Source: Sulfuritalea sp. (GTDB taxonomy: Bacteria > Pseudomonadota > Gammaproteobacteria > Burkholderiales > Rhodocyclaceae). Taken from it: a DNA stretch of 64,000 bases. The translations under genes and the position numbers were made by a program. The stretch lies in the NCBI GenBank assembly GCA_016716965.1, contig JADJUP010000011.1, forward strand, positions 61,268 to 125,267, given 5' to 3'. Position 1 is the stretch's first letter; every line of letters starts with the position of its first letter. Below the pieces are notes generated by a model. That model searched no databases, was not told the DNA's origin, and saw only the letters and a program-made list of their open reading frames with translations. This document shows, piece after piece, positions 1 to 7,579 of this stretch.

Positions 1-44
1 GGCGCTTGCGCCGGCCTTCTGCTTTCCGCCAAGCTGCCGCGGAA

Positions 45-1280
45 CTACTGCTGGGTGGTTTCGGCTTTCACCGCGATCCACTTGCCGGAGCGCAGTTCGA
101 GCGAGTACTGCTCCAGCGATTCGAAGCGATAGGCCTTGCCGGACTGCTTGCCCTGCTCGACCACCACCGAGCGCAGGCTGATGCGGTCGCAGGCGTCGCC
201 GCCGGCGAGGTCGGTCAGGCGGGCGTCGGTCCACACACGGCGCTGCTTGTAGTCCTTGAGGCCCTTCATGGCGGCGATGGTGCTCTGCGCCAGTTCTTCG
301 CGGCCGAGGTCGACGCTGGTCAGCTTGCCGCCCTTTTCCTTGATGTTGGCGCGCACCGCGACATCCGCGGCGAACATGGCGATGATGGCCTGCGCGTCGC
401 CCTTGGCGATGGCGCCGTCGAGCCCGGCCAGCCAGGCCTTGGCGATGTCGGTCGGCGCGCACTGTTTGGCGGCTGCGGCGGGTGACTTGCGCTTCTGTTC
501 GAGTTGCTTCTGGCTTTCCTGGTCCGCCGTCTGCGAGTAGCGATCGAGTTCGGCATCGAACTCGCCGGGGACGTAGAAGCTGGGCACCTTGTCCAGCAGC
601 ACCGGCAGCAGGATGGTGAGCAGCGCGCGCTCGCGGACCCTGGCCGGTGCGCGCACGAAGCCCACCTTGCCGGGGTCGATGTCGAGCGTGTTGTCACCGA
701 CCTTCATGGTGGTGCCGCCGCGATTGACCTTGTCGTAGGTGCCCTCTGGATTGTTGGTTTCCTTCGCCAGTTCGGGCGACAGCACATAGGGCTCGTGGTC
801 GGTGCCGCGAATGCCGATGGTGGCCGATGAGGTCACGATGTTGTGACCGCTGCGATTGGTCCGGGAGATCCAGCCGCTGATGACGCGCAGCGATCCGGTC
901 AGGAGGCGGATGCTCAGGCTGTCGGTCGGCTTGTCCTCGGCGGCGTAGCGTTCGGCGACGAATGCGGTGCCGGGACGCACCGCAACCACACCCGCATCCT
1001 CGGTGCGCAGCACCGCTTCGGCCTGGGAGGCCGCCTGCACGCGCTCGCCGACATAGACCGGATCACCCTCGCGCAGCTTGCGCTGGGCACTGCCGCGCGT
1101 CGCGCTGACATCGCCGCGCAGGCGCCAGACCACCGCAAAGCGGGTCGCACCCGGAGTGGCCGCCTCGCTGCCCGGCGCCGGCGCCGCGGATGCAGGCAAT
1201 GCGGTGCCCATCACAAAGAAGCAGAGGCCAAGGCTGCCGGCCAAGGCGCCGAGGCTGGCTCTATTGAACATCCATTTCAT
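45..1280 (-). CDS. Secreted FecR-domain protein with C-terminal SnoaL/NTF2-like region
   Basis: The 411-residue protein starts with a typical signal peptide (about residues 1-32, ending in a run of Ala). Residues ~45-190 form a FecR domain: the repetitive beta segments LREGDPVYVGERV, AVRPGTAFVAERY and TIGIRGTDHEP are typical of periplasmic FecR proteins. From ~270 a second region (DIAKAWLAGLDGAIAKGDA onward, ending with a beta segment near SGKWIAVKAE) resembles NTF2/SnoaL-like folds. It is not the FecR of a FecIR sigma system: no sigma factor or anti-sigma transmembrane layout is present. The start at 1280 has a strong Shine-Dalgarno (AAGGAG about 6 bases upstream). It stands alone, separated from mobA by ~105 bp. 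The domain calls are firm; the physiological role is unknown. Confidence 0.8.
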   Translation of the reverse strand: MKWMFNRASLGALAGSLGLCFFVMGTALPASAAPAPGSEAATPGATRFAVVWRLRGDVSATRGSAQRKLREGDPVYVGERVQAASQAEAVLRTEDAGVVAVRPGTAFVAERYAAEDKPTDSLSIRLLTGSLRVISGWISRTNRSGHNIVTSSATIGIRGTDHEPYVLSPELAKETNNPEGTYDKVNRGGTTMKVGDNTLDIDPGKVGFVRAPARVRERALLTILLPVLLDKVPSFYVPGEFDAELDRYSQTADQESQKQLEQKRKSPAAAAKQCAPTDIAKAWLAGLDGAIAKGDAQAIIAMFAADVAVRANIKEKGGKLTSVDLGREELAQSTIAAMKGLKDYKQRRVWTDARLTDLAGGDACDRISLRSVVVEQGKQSGKAYRFESLEQYSLELRSGKWIAVKAETTQQ

Positions 1281-1386
1281 GTCGCACTCCTTACGTAACC
1301 AAGACTACATTTCCGCAAAGCAGCATTGAAGCATATACGCCGCGCTGCGTCATGGGGTTTTTTCACGGCGGCGACCTGCGGATCGC

Positions 1387-1980
1387 TCAGGGGCGCACTT
1401 GCACGTCCGGCCTCGCCTGCAAGTCATTCAGGGTATTGATGTTGTCGAAGGCATCGGCTTCGTCGTCGAAACTGACTTCTGCCAGGTTCAGCGAGGCGTG
1501 CCAGAGGCCGACCTTGCGTTCGCCGCCGGCAAGGAATCGGTCGAGGCCGGGCAGCAGTTCGCGCCGCAGCAGGCAGAAGGCACGATGCACGCGGTCGCCG
1601 GCGCGAGCCACCGCAAGGTCGGCATGGTTCGCGTCTAGCGCGGCGCGCAGGCGCGCCACCAGATCGGTCGGCAGGAAGGGCGAATCGCAGGGCGCGCTGA
1701 CCAGCAGCGGGGTAGCGGCCCGAGACAGCGCCGCCTGCAAACCGGCCAGCGGGCCGGCGTAGCCGGGAATCGTGTCGCCCAGCACGGGGCAACCGAAACC
1801 GGCATAGCGTTCAAGATTGCGGTTGGCGCTGATGAGCACGCTATCCACCTGCGGCGCCAGGCGGACCAGCACGCGTTGCACCAGCGGCTGGCCGTCGAGT
1901 TCCTGCAGGCCCTTGTCGATGCCGCCCATGCGGCGACCGGCACCGCCGGCAAGTATGACGCCGGTGATCGGCGCGCTCAC
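1387..1980 (-). CDS. mobA: Molybdenum cofactor guanylyltransferase MobA
   Basis: MobA transfers GMP from GTP to molybdopterin to make the guanine-dinucleotide cofactor used by DMSO-reductase-family enzymes. The protein (~197 aa, usual family length) has the nucleotide-binding loop LAGGAGRRMGGIDKG near residues 9-23, a DTIPGYAGPLAGLQAAL segment and the metal-site motif CDSPF. The start is a GTG at 1980 that overlaps the TGA of the upstream zinc-ribbon gene (GTGA), so the two are translationally coupled; no upstream ATG is credible. It is the last gene of the minus-strand run that includes the selenocysteine genes. The formate dehydrogenase encoded ~12 kb away needs exactly this Mo-bis-MGD cofactor. 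Confidence 0.93.
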   Translation of the reverse strand: MSAPITGVILAGGAGRRMGGIDKGLQELDGQPLVQRVLVRLAPQVDSVLISANRNLERYAGFGCPVLGDTIPGYAGPLAGLQAALSRAATPLLVSAPCDSPFLPTDLVARLRAALDANHADLAVARAGDRVHRAFCLLRRELLPGLDRFLAGGERKVGLWHASLNLAEVSFDDEADAFDNINTLNDLQARPDVQVRP

Positions 1981-2684
1981 CGGCGCACCATGTCCCACAC
2001 CATCGCCACGCCATCGAGCAACAGGTCGCCGATGTCGGCGTTGAGCCCGGTGCCACGCTCGCGCTGCTGGCGGCTGCGTTCGCGCTCGACGTAGAGGATC
2101 GTCTCGGCCAGCAATGCCGGTGCCGGCGGCGCCGCCTGCTTCGTCGCGGCCGCCTGGTAGCCGGCAAGCGCCTGCTCGACCGCCTGCGGATCGAGGATCG
2201 CGATCGGCGCGCGGCAATGGGTGCAGGCGCTGTCCTTGCGGATATCCACCGGTGCGCCGCAGCCGGTGCAACGCACCGTGCCGATGCGGACCTTGATCTC
2301 GTCGATCTCGGCGCCGGTCAACTGGCGCACGAAACCCTTCTCGATCATGAACTGGGCAAAGGTAATGAAGCGGCCGTGCTGGCCGCAACGCTGGTAGTTG
2401 AAAACGCCGCTTTTGACCCGGTCCTGGGAATGGATCAGTCGCTCGCTGCAGCGCGGGCAGCGCAAGGGATTCGCCAGTGGCAGGCGCAGGTCGTCGCGAT
2501 GCTCGTGAATCTGGCGGAACAGGTCGATCACGCCGGCCGGCGCCAGCTGCAGGCTTTCGTAGTCGTCGAACCAGATGCCCTGGCAGGAGAAGCACAGGTC
2601 GAGCTCGATGTCGCCATTGACCTTGCGCGGGAAGCGCTGCGCCTGCATCGGCGCGCGGCAGGAGGGGCAGGCGGGGGCGGCCAT
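1977..2684 (-). CDS. Zinc-ribbon protein with zf-TFIIB-like N-terminus
   Basis: 235 residues with several paired-cysteine knuckles: CPSC and CFSC near the N-terminus (zf-TFIIB type, followed by GIWFDDYE), CPRC with YQRC around residues 75-100, and CTGC with CTHC around 138-160. The C-terminal ~60 residues are helical and charged without transmembrane segments. Proteins of this kind occur widely in proteobacteria without a defined role. It begins 3 bp after the DsrE-family gene and overlaps mobA, so all three are probably co-transcribed. A structural or nucleic-acid-binding role is possible but nothing in the sequence shows it. Confidence 0.7.
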   Translation of the reverse strand: MAAPACPSCRAPMQAQRFPRKVNGDIELDLCFSCQGIWFDDYESLQLAPAGVIDLFRQIHEHRDDLRLPLANPLRCPRCSERLIHSQDRVKSGVFNYQRCGQHGRFITFAQFMIEKGFVRQLTGAEIDEIKVRIGTVRCTGCGAPVDIRKDSACTHCRAPIAILDPQAVEQALAGYQAAATKQAAPPAPALLAETILYVERERSRQQRERGTGLNADIGDLLLDGVAMVWDMVRR

Positions 2685-2687
2685 CGG

Positions 2688-3074
2688 TCAGAACACCAGC
2701 GTCGCCCACTCGGGGTCGAGCGCGCGATCGACGAAGGCGCTGGCGGCGATGGTGCCGGCATACTCGGGGATCAGCGCCTCGTCCTTGCCGACCAGCGCGC
2801 CCATGGCCATGGCACAGGCACGCAGCTCGACGCCGAGGTTGGTCGCCTGGCGCAGCATCTGGTAGATCGAGGTTTCGACCCCCGGCCACGGCCGCATCCC
2901 GTCGGCAACGCCGGCGACCAGCAGGCGCACCGCCGGGCCGGCGAAATGGATTTCCACCTTGCAATCGAAGGCCGCCGCCGCCGCCGCATGTACGAAGGGT
3001 GTGGCGCACAGCGCGGGGCGCTCCGGGGTTGCCGACCAGAGCAGGATGGCGAGCTTGTCGCGACGGCAGCTCAA
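2688..3074 (-). CDS. DsrE-family protein
   Basis: A 128-residue protein with the alternating beta/alpha layout of DsrE/DsrF/peroxiredoxin-like proteins: KLAILLWSATPERP strand and loop, a helix, VEIHFAGPAVRLL strand, then LGVELRACAMAMGAL, where family members often have a reactive cysteine (Cys in RACAMAM). Start: no ATG is available at the right place; TTG at 3074 follows GGGAGGGG with 6 bases spacing. That Shine-Dalgarno is the 3' arm of a hairpin (3081-3113), so its translation may depend on RNA structure. Neighbours are a GcvH-like lipoyl carrier and a zinc-ribbon protein. DsrE relatives move sulfur or act in thiol chemistry; no substrate can be named here. Confidence 0.7.
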   Translation of the reverse strand: MSCRRDKLAILLWSATPERPALCATPFVHAAAAAAFDCKVEIHFAGPAVRLLVAGVADGMRPWPGVETSIYQMLRQATNLGVELRACAMAMGALVGKDEALIPEYAGTIAASAFVDRALDPEWATLVF

Positions 3075-3080
3075 TGGACG

Positions 3081-3113
3081 CCCCTCCCCCCAACCCCCTG
3101 CCCAAGGGAGGGG
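3081..3113 (-). promoter_or_regulatory. Hairpin that includes the DsrE-gene Shine-Dalgarno
   Basis: CCCCTCCC and GGGAGGGG are perfect 8-bp arms around a 17-nt loop. In the minus-strand transcript the second arm ends 6 nt before the TTG start at 3074 and is the only plausible ribosome-binding site, so pairing would hide it. It could equally act as a stem that limits readthrough from the GcvH-like gene. Pyrimidine/purine hairpins of similar look recur at 50376 and 53910. Confidence 0.5.
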
Positions 3114-3162
3114 GTAAGCTTGGTTCGCCGCTGGCGCGGCTCCACGTTACTGGCTCTATCTT

Positions 3163-3594
3163 TCACAGGAATTCCGCCCCGGGTTCGGCGCGCAGGACAT
3201 GGGCGCGGTAGCGTTCGGCGTCCACCAGGCGGCCGCATTCGGCCTCCCAGTGCGTCGGCCGCGCGCGCACCATCCAGCCGGCTTGGTAGGGATCGCGATT
3301 GAGGACGGCCGGATGTTCCTCGGCGTCCTCGTTGGCAGCGACCAGCACGAAGGAGATCGGTCCACGCACGGCGAGGACCGTCTTGGCGCATTCGACCGTG
3401 CCCAGCCCACGCCCGCGCTCGACCTCGGCTCCCCTGGGCTTGGCGGTGAAACCGATGATTTCGCCGGCGCGAAAAATGCCGTAGGCCGTCGCGCCGATCA
3501 GCGCCTCGTCGCCTTCCCGCCTCACCCACATGTCGTGCTCGACGTCATAGAGCAGGCCATCGGGAATCGCACCGCGAAAAGGAACATGGCTCAT
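3163..3594 (-). CDS. GcvH-like lipoyl carrier protein
   Basis: 143 residues with the glycine-cleavage H-protein fold. GDEALIGATAYGIFRAGEI matches the H-protein core, and GTVECAKTVLAVRGPIS matches the ESVKA lipoylation region, with Lys in ECAK as the expected lipoyl-lysine. NEDAEEHPAVLNRDPYQAGW matches the family NxxLxxxPxLxNxxPyxxGW stretch. No gcvT or gcvP is nearby. H-like proteins outside glycine-cleavage operons can serve lipoate relay or sulfur-related systems; the DsrE-family neighbour makes a thiol or sulfur role conceivable, but this is inference. The ATG at 3594 overlaps the TGA of the small upstream reading frame (ATGA). Confidence 0.78.
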   Translation of the reverse strand: MSHVPFRGAIPDGLLYDVEHDMWVRREGDEALIGATAYGIFRAGEIIGFTAKPRGAEVERGRGLGTVECAKTVLAVRGPISFVLVAANEDAEEHPAVLNRDPYQAGWMVRARPTHWEAECGRLVDAERYRAHVLRAEPGAEFL

Positions 3595-3707
3595 CGGGTC
3601 GGACACATGGCGCCGGGCGTCAATCCATCCGGCATGCCATCCTGCCGCATGCCGGCACAACCGGACAGCAAGGCCAGCGCAAGCAGGAGGACGCCGTAGC
3701 GGGACAC
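3591..3707 (-). CDS. Putative 38-residue lipoprotein
   Basis: A short reading frame from GTG 3707: SRYGVLLLALALLSGC is a hydrophobic segment followed by a lipobox (L-S-G-C, Cys ~17), then a short tail ending PGAMCPTR. Its TGA overlaps the ATG of the GcvH-like gene, which suggests translational coupling. No strong Shine-Dalgarno is seen before the GTG and the mature peptide would be only ~22 residues, so it may be a leader peptide rather than a functional lipoprotein. It lies directly downstream of tRNA-Sec. Confidence 0.4.
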   Translation of the reverse strand: MSRYGVLLLALALLSGCAGMRQDGMPDGLTPGAMCPTR

Positions 3708-3744
3708 AGCCCGCGGACGCGGCAACACGGTGGTGCGCGGCGAA

Positions 3745-3840
3745 TGGCGGAAGAGAGAGGGAGTCGAACCCACCAGGGACCGCGTGGCGACCCCTGCCGG
3801 TTTTGAAGACCGGCCGCCCCACCGGGGAACGTTCTCTTCC
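3745..3840 (-). tRNA. selC: tRNA-Sec (anticodon TCA)
   Basis: The minus strand folds as the long 8+5 selenocysteine tRNA: the acceptor arms GGAAGAGA and TCTCTTCC pair, the anticodon loop is CTTCAAA with TCA, the variable arm is long, the T-loop is GTTCGACTC, and a discriminator G and CCA are encoded (3748-3745). The length is 96 nt with CCA, against 95 in E. coli. It begins 9 bp after the selB stop, so selB and selC are probably co-transcribed. It decodes the UGA codons of fdnG and of the thioredoxin-like gene at 9869-10372. Confidence 0.97.
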
Positions 3841-3849
3841 ATTGTTGGT

Positions 3850-5790
3850 TTACTCATCGAGCCATGCATGGGTCGTCGCGCCACCGCGCAACAGGTGCTC
3901 ATCGCGCACGCGGCGAGTGTAGCCGATGCGATCGAAGAATTCGAGGATCTGGATCGCCACCTTGCGCCCGCCACCGCCATCGCCATAGATGATGTCGCGC
4001 AGGTCGGCGGCACGCGCCGCGCCGTGTCGCGCATTCAACTCCGCCACGATCCGGGCCAGTTCGGCAACAGCCCGTGACGTGAAAAAATGGTCGTGCGCCA
4101 CCGGGTACAGCTCGCCGGCACGGGCGACGCGGCGGAACAGCTGGCGCACCACGTCTTCGGCGGTGCCGCTGGCGCGGAACACGTCGCGCACGCGCGGCGG
4201 GTTGAACGGCGCCGCATCGAGCAGCGGTTTCAGCACGGCGAACAGGTCGCGGTCGCCGGCCGACAGGCTGGCGACATGGTCCGGCAGGTGCAGCCAGGCG
4301 CGGGTCTGCGCGATCCTGCCGGCGGCCAGCAACTCGCCGACCAGGGCATCGAAGGCGGCGCGCGGCAGGTTGGCGGAGGTCATGCGCCGCAGGCGTTCGC
4401 GCTCGACGCCGACCAGGTCGGTTGCACGTTCATGCTCGCGCGCCAGGGCGTCGAGCAGGCGCTGCTCGAGCGCGGTCCAGCTTGCCCCGGCGAAGCCCAG
4501 GCGCGACTCGCCGTCGCGGATCAGCGTCAGTCCGGCGCGCGACCACAGCGCCTCGGCCTCCGCTGCGGCCAGGTTCCATGCGGCGGCAAAGCGCGCGAGG
4601 TCGACGCCGGCGCTGGCCTGCGCCGCCTGCAGCGAGAGGGCCGGCAGGGGATCGTCGTCGCGCATCGCCGCGAGCAGGGCCAGCCGTTCGGCGCTGCGCT
4701 TGTGTCGCGTCGGCGGAAAGATGTCGAGCACGCGCCCGCCGGCAACGCTGCGCTGCGCACCGGCGTCGCGCAGCACGAAGCGGTCGCCGCGCAGCGCCAG
4801 GGTGTCGCGTTCGAGCAGGATTTCCACCAGCGCCGTCTCGCCGGCGCCGACTTCCGTGCAATCGAGCACGGCGACGCGCCCCATGATGTCCTCGGCGCCC
4901 AGGTGCACATGCACGGTCTGCAGATGGCGGAGCGCCCCTTGTCCGGCCGGCACGCGCAGTTCGCCCTGGAATCGGCGCAATGGAATCGCGAGCGCGGGGT
5001 CGACCACCCACATGCCGCGCTCGATGTCGCGCTTTTCGAAGTCGCCGACCAGCGCCAGCGCACAACGCTCGCCGGCCTGCCCCTGCTGCGCGGGCCGGTC
5101 CTGAACGTGCAGGCTGCGCACCCGGGCTCTAATCTGTTCGCCGCGCCCGGGGGGCGACACGATCACCGTGTCGCCAGCGCCGACTCTTCCGGAATGGGCC
5201 GTGCCGGTGACCACCGTGCCGGCGCCGGCAAGGCTGAAACAGCGGTCGATGGCCAGCCGGAAGCGCCCTTGTACCCATGCGCGCGCGGTACCGGCGGCGG
5301 CCGCATCGAGGTGTTCGCGCAATGCGGCCACACCCTCGCCACCGCGTGCCGAAAGCGGAAACACCGGGCTGCCGGCGAGCCCGGTTCCGGCCAGCAGCGC
5401 CGCCACTTCGGCCTGCGCCTCCGCCAGCCGTTGCGGGGTCACCGCGTCGATCTTGTTCAGCGCCACGGCGCCGCGCGTCAGGCCGAGCAGGTCGAGCAGT
5501 TCCAGGTGCTCGCGCGTTTGCGGCATCGGCCCGTCGTCGGCGGCGATCACCAGCAGCACGAAGTCGATGCCGGTGGCGCCGGCCAGCATGTTGTGGATCA
5601 GCTTTTCGTGGCCGGGCACATCGACGAAACCGAGCACAGACCCGTCCGGCAACGGCGCGTAGGCATAGCCCAGGTCGAGCGTGATGCCGCGCGCCTTTTC
5701 CTCTGGCAGGCGATCGGCATCCACGCCGGTGAGTGCTTTCACCAGCGTGGTCTTGCCGTGGTCGATGTGACCCGCAGTTCCGACAATCAT
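3850..5790 (-). CDS. selB: Selenocysteine-specific elongation factor SelB
   Basis: SelB brings Sec-tRNA to the ribosome at UGA codons followed by a SECIS hairpin. The 646-residue protein starts MIVGTAGHIDHGKTTL (G1 loop), followed by DVPGHEKLI (G3) and NKID (G4), then EF-Tu-like beta-barrels (to ~370), and ends with winged-helix domains that bind mRNA (last ~250 residues, close RFAAAWNLAAAEAE to FFDRIGYTRRVRDEHLLR). The start is ATG 5790; the frame is open further upstream but that stretch lacks homology. selC follows 9 bp downstream. Two copies of the dispersed 25-bp repeat lie inside the gene (4831-4855, 5166-5190), both read here as V-G-A-G-[DE]-T. Confidence 0.96.
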   Translation of the reverse strand: MIVGTAGHIDHGKTTLVKALTGVDADRLPEEKARGITLDLGYAYAPLPDGSVLGFVDVPGHEKLIHNMLAGATGIDFVLLVIAADDGPMPQTREHLELLDLLGLTRGAVALNKIDAVTPQRLAEAQAEVAALLAGTGLAGSPVFPLSARGGEGVAALREHLDAAAAGTARAWVQGRFRLAIDRCFSLAGAGTVVTGTAHSGRVGAGDTVIVSPPGRGEQIRARVRSLHVQDRPAQQGQAGERCALALVGDFEKRDIERGMWVVDPALAIPLRRFQGELRVPAGQGALRHLQTVHVHLGAEDIMGRVAVLDCTEVGAGETALVEILLERDTLALRGDRFVLRDAGAQRSVAGGRVLDIFPPTRHKRSAERLALLAAMRDDDPLPALSLQAAQASAGVDLARFAAAWNLAAAEAEALWSRAGLTLIRDGESRLGFAGASWTALEQRLLDALAREHERATDLVGVERERLRRMTSANLPRAAFDALVGELLAAGRIAQTRAWLHLPDHVASLSAGDRDLFAVLKPLLDAAPFNPPRVRDVFRASGTAEDVVRQLFRRVARAGELYPVAHDHFFTSRAVAELARIVAELNARHGAARAADLRDIIYGDGGGGRKVAIQILEFFDRIGYTRRVRDEHLLRGGATTHAWLDE

Positions 5791-5800
5791 GCGGCGACGA

Positions 5801-6913
5801 TCATGCGGAGGTGATCTCCTTGGCGGCGAGTTTGTAGACAAACGCTGCGGGGTCGAGGCTGTCGAGGCGACCGGCATTGTTCTCGGCTTGCGGATACATC
5901 AGGAAAGGCAGCTTGGAACCCTTCGAACCCGGCAAGCCGACATCATGGGCGAAATTGTAGGCCAGCCAGTTCATCTCCCAGGCGCCGAACAGGGTTTCGC
6001 GCGCGGCCACGACGACATCGTCCTTCAGCGTCAGTCCGGGCTTTTCTTCAAGCGCCACCTTGCGCACGTCGGCCGGATCCACCGGCACCCAGCCGAAGTT
6101 CGCCAGCCAGACCTCGGCGCGGCAATGCTGCGCCTTGGTGATGTCGCCGCTTTTGCCCAGGCTCTTGTAGCCGAACTTCGAATCGGCGACGCGCACGCCA
6201 TACACGTCGCGCGCCGGCAGGCCGGCGGCGCGGGCAAGACCGACATACAGCGCGTTGAGGTCGGCGCACTTGCCGGACAGGTTGCCTGACTCCAGCATGC
6301 CGGCGATGTCGCCGGTACCGCAGCCGCGCGTCTTGGGATTGCGCTCGGTGTTGTCCACCACCCATTCGTAAATCGCCCTCGCCTTGTCCAGGTCGGTCTT
6401 CGCGCCCTTGGTGATGTCCAATGCGGTCTTCTTGACGATGCCGTCGGTGCGAAGCAATTCGGTGCTCTTTGTGTAGAGCGCCCGCGTCGCCTTGTCCAGC
6501 GGTGCGACCTTGCCCGGTTGCGAAAGGTCGATGGCGCGGTTGCGGGTGGCGAAGCGGCTCACCACTTCCAGCACCGGCGCCGGTTCGCCGGCCTCCCAGG
6601 TGGCGGCCAGCATCTGCGCGCCGTAGTGCGGGTCGCTCGCCGTTTTCACCGTCGCGGCGTTGCCCTGCCACAGGTTGCCCATGGGCTTGATCCAGGTGGC
6701 ATCATCGACGGCGGGCAGCGGCAGCCACAGGCGCGGGGCGCCATTGGCGGCGGAGAGTTCGACGCGGGTAGTAACTTCGAACACGCGCCAGCCGGCGGCG
6801 GGCGAGGGCTTGAAGGCGTTGTCGGCGGCGAAGGCGAAGCGCGGTGCGGCAGCGGCAGCAGCGGCGAAAGTGGCAGATGCGGCGGCGGTCTTGATGAAAG
6901 TACGACGATCCAT
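5801..6913 (-). CDS. Exported transglutaminase-like protein
   Basis: 370 residues with a twin-arginine-like signal (MDRRTFIKTAAASATF, Ala-rich to ~29). The core is a transglutaminase-like domain: GNLSGKCADLNALYVGLARA holds the catalytic Cys, CRAEVWLANFGWVPVDPAD holds the downstream His/Asp region (Asp in DPAD; the His candidate is in AQHCRAEVW). Such periplasmic proteins may act as cysteine peptidases or in peptide modification. It sits between the TlpA-like gene (14 bp away) and selB (10 bp), i.e. inside the selA-selB transcription unit, without an evident reason to be needed for Sec insertion. The family call is firm, the substrate unknown. Confidence 0.82.
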   Translation of the reverse strand: MDRRTFIKTAAASATFAAAAAAAPRFAFAADNAFKPSPAAGWRVFEVTTRVELSAANGAPRLWLPLPAVDDATWIKPMGNLWQGNAATVKTASDPHYGAQMLAATWEAGEPAPVLEVVSRFATRNRAIDLSQPGKVAPLDKATRALYTKSTELLRTDGIVKKTALDITKGAKTDLDKARAIYEWVVDNTERNPKTRGCGTGDIAGMLESGNLSGKCADLNALYVGLARAAGLPARDVYGVRVADSKFGYKSLGKSGDITKAQHCRAEVWLANFGWVPVDPADVRKVALEEKPGLTLKDDVVVAARETLFGAWEMNWLAYNFAHDVGLPGSKGSKLPFLMYPQAENNAGRLDSLDPAAFVYKLAAKEITSA

Positions 6914-6927
6914 GATGGTCTCCGGAA

Positions 6928-7458
6928 TTAGTTGATGAGCGTCTTGAGTTGCTTGTCGATGGCAGGCGCGTCCCAGTCGATCGCGCCCAGGCCGCGGGCG
7001 ACGATGCGATGCCGGCGGTCGAGGACGAGAGTGGTGGGCAGCATGCGCGCGCCCCAGGCACGGCTGATGGTTTGCTCGCGGTCATGCAGCACCGGCAGGG
7101 TCTGCTTTTCGGGCAGGGTTTCCCAGAGGAATTCTTCCACCCGTTTGGCATTGTCGGCAACGGCGACGGTGAGCACGGTCAGGCCCCGGGGCTGCCAGCG
7201 CGCGTCGAGGCGCGCCAGCGAGGGCATTTCCTCGCGGCAGGGCTCGCACCAGGTGGCCCAGAAGTTGAGCAGCACGGCCTTGCCCTTGTGTTGCGCCAGC
7301 AGTTGCGCGAGCCGCGTGTCCTTGTCCGCCGGCATGGTTTGCGGCGGGTTCGGCTTCAGCAGCGGTGGCGTGGCACTGGCGGCACAGGCAGGCGCCAGGA
7401 GCAAACAGCAAATCAGCGGCGGCGCGGCCGCCCAGGCAAAGAAACGTCGATTGATCAT
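6928..7458 (-). CDS. TlpA-like periplasmic thioredoxin
   Basis: 176 residues. An N-terminal signal (MINRRFFAWAAAPPLICCLL, ending near ACAAS) is followed by a thioredoxin fold with LLNFWATWCEPCREEMPSL; the CEPC pair (about residues 77-80) is the redox site. The cis-Pro loop is MLPTTLVLD. TlpA/ResA-like proteins reduce periplasmic thiols, often for cytochrome c or Cu centre assembly. Start ATG 7458 has GGGAGA 5 nt upstream; the longer open frame to 7620 has no homology. It is placed between selA and the transglutaminase gene. It uses ordinary cysteines, unlike the Sec thioredoxin at 9869-10372. Confidence 0.88.
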   Translation of the reverse strand: MINRRFFAWAAAPPLICCLLLAPACAASATPPLLKPNPPQTMPADKDTRLAQLLAQHKGKAVLLNFWATWCEPCREEMPSLARLDARWQPRGLTVLTVAVADNAKRVEEFLWETLPEKQTLPVLHDREQTISRAWGARMLPTTLVLDRRHRIVARGLGAIDWDAPAIDKQLKTLIN

Positions 7459-7579
7459 CCTATCTCCCGTGAGTACAACAACCGCCGCGGAGCGGAAGCC
7501 ACCGCGGCATACGATGCCTCCCGCAGGGGAGGCGGCTGACGGCAGGGCGGTACGCAGACCGCCGGGTTCGCCGTATTGC

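Noticed and set aside
4087..5814. 575-residue open frame antisense to selB
   Set aside because: His/Arg/Gly-rich low-complexity product opposite a well-conserved gene.
6928..7458. TlpA-like protein as a further selenoprotein
   Set aside because: The redox motif is CEPC with normal Cys codons; no in-frame TGA.
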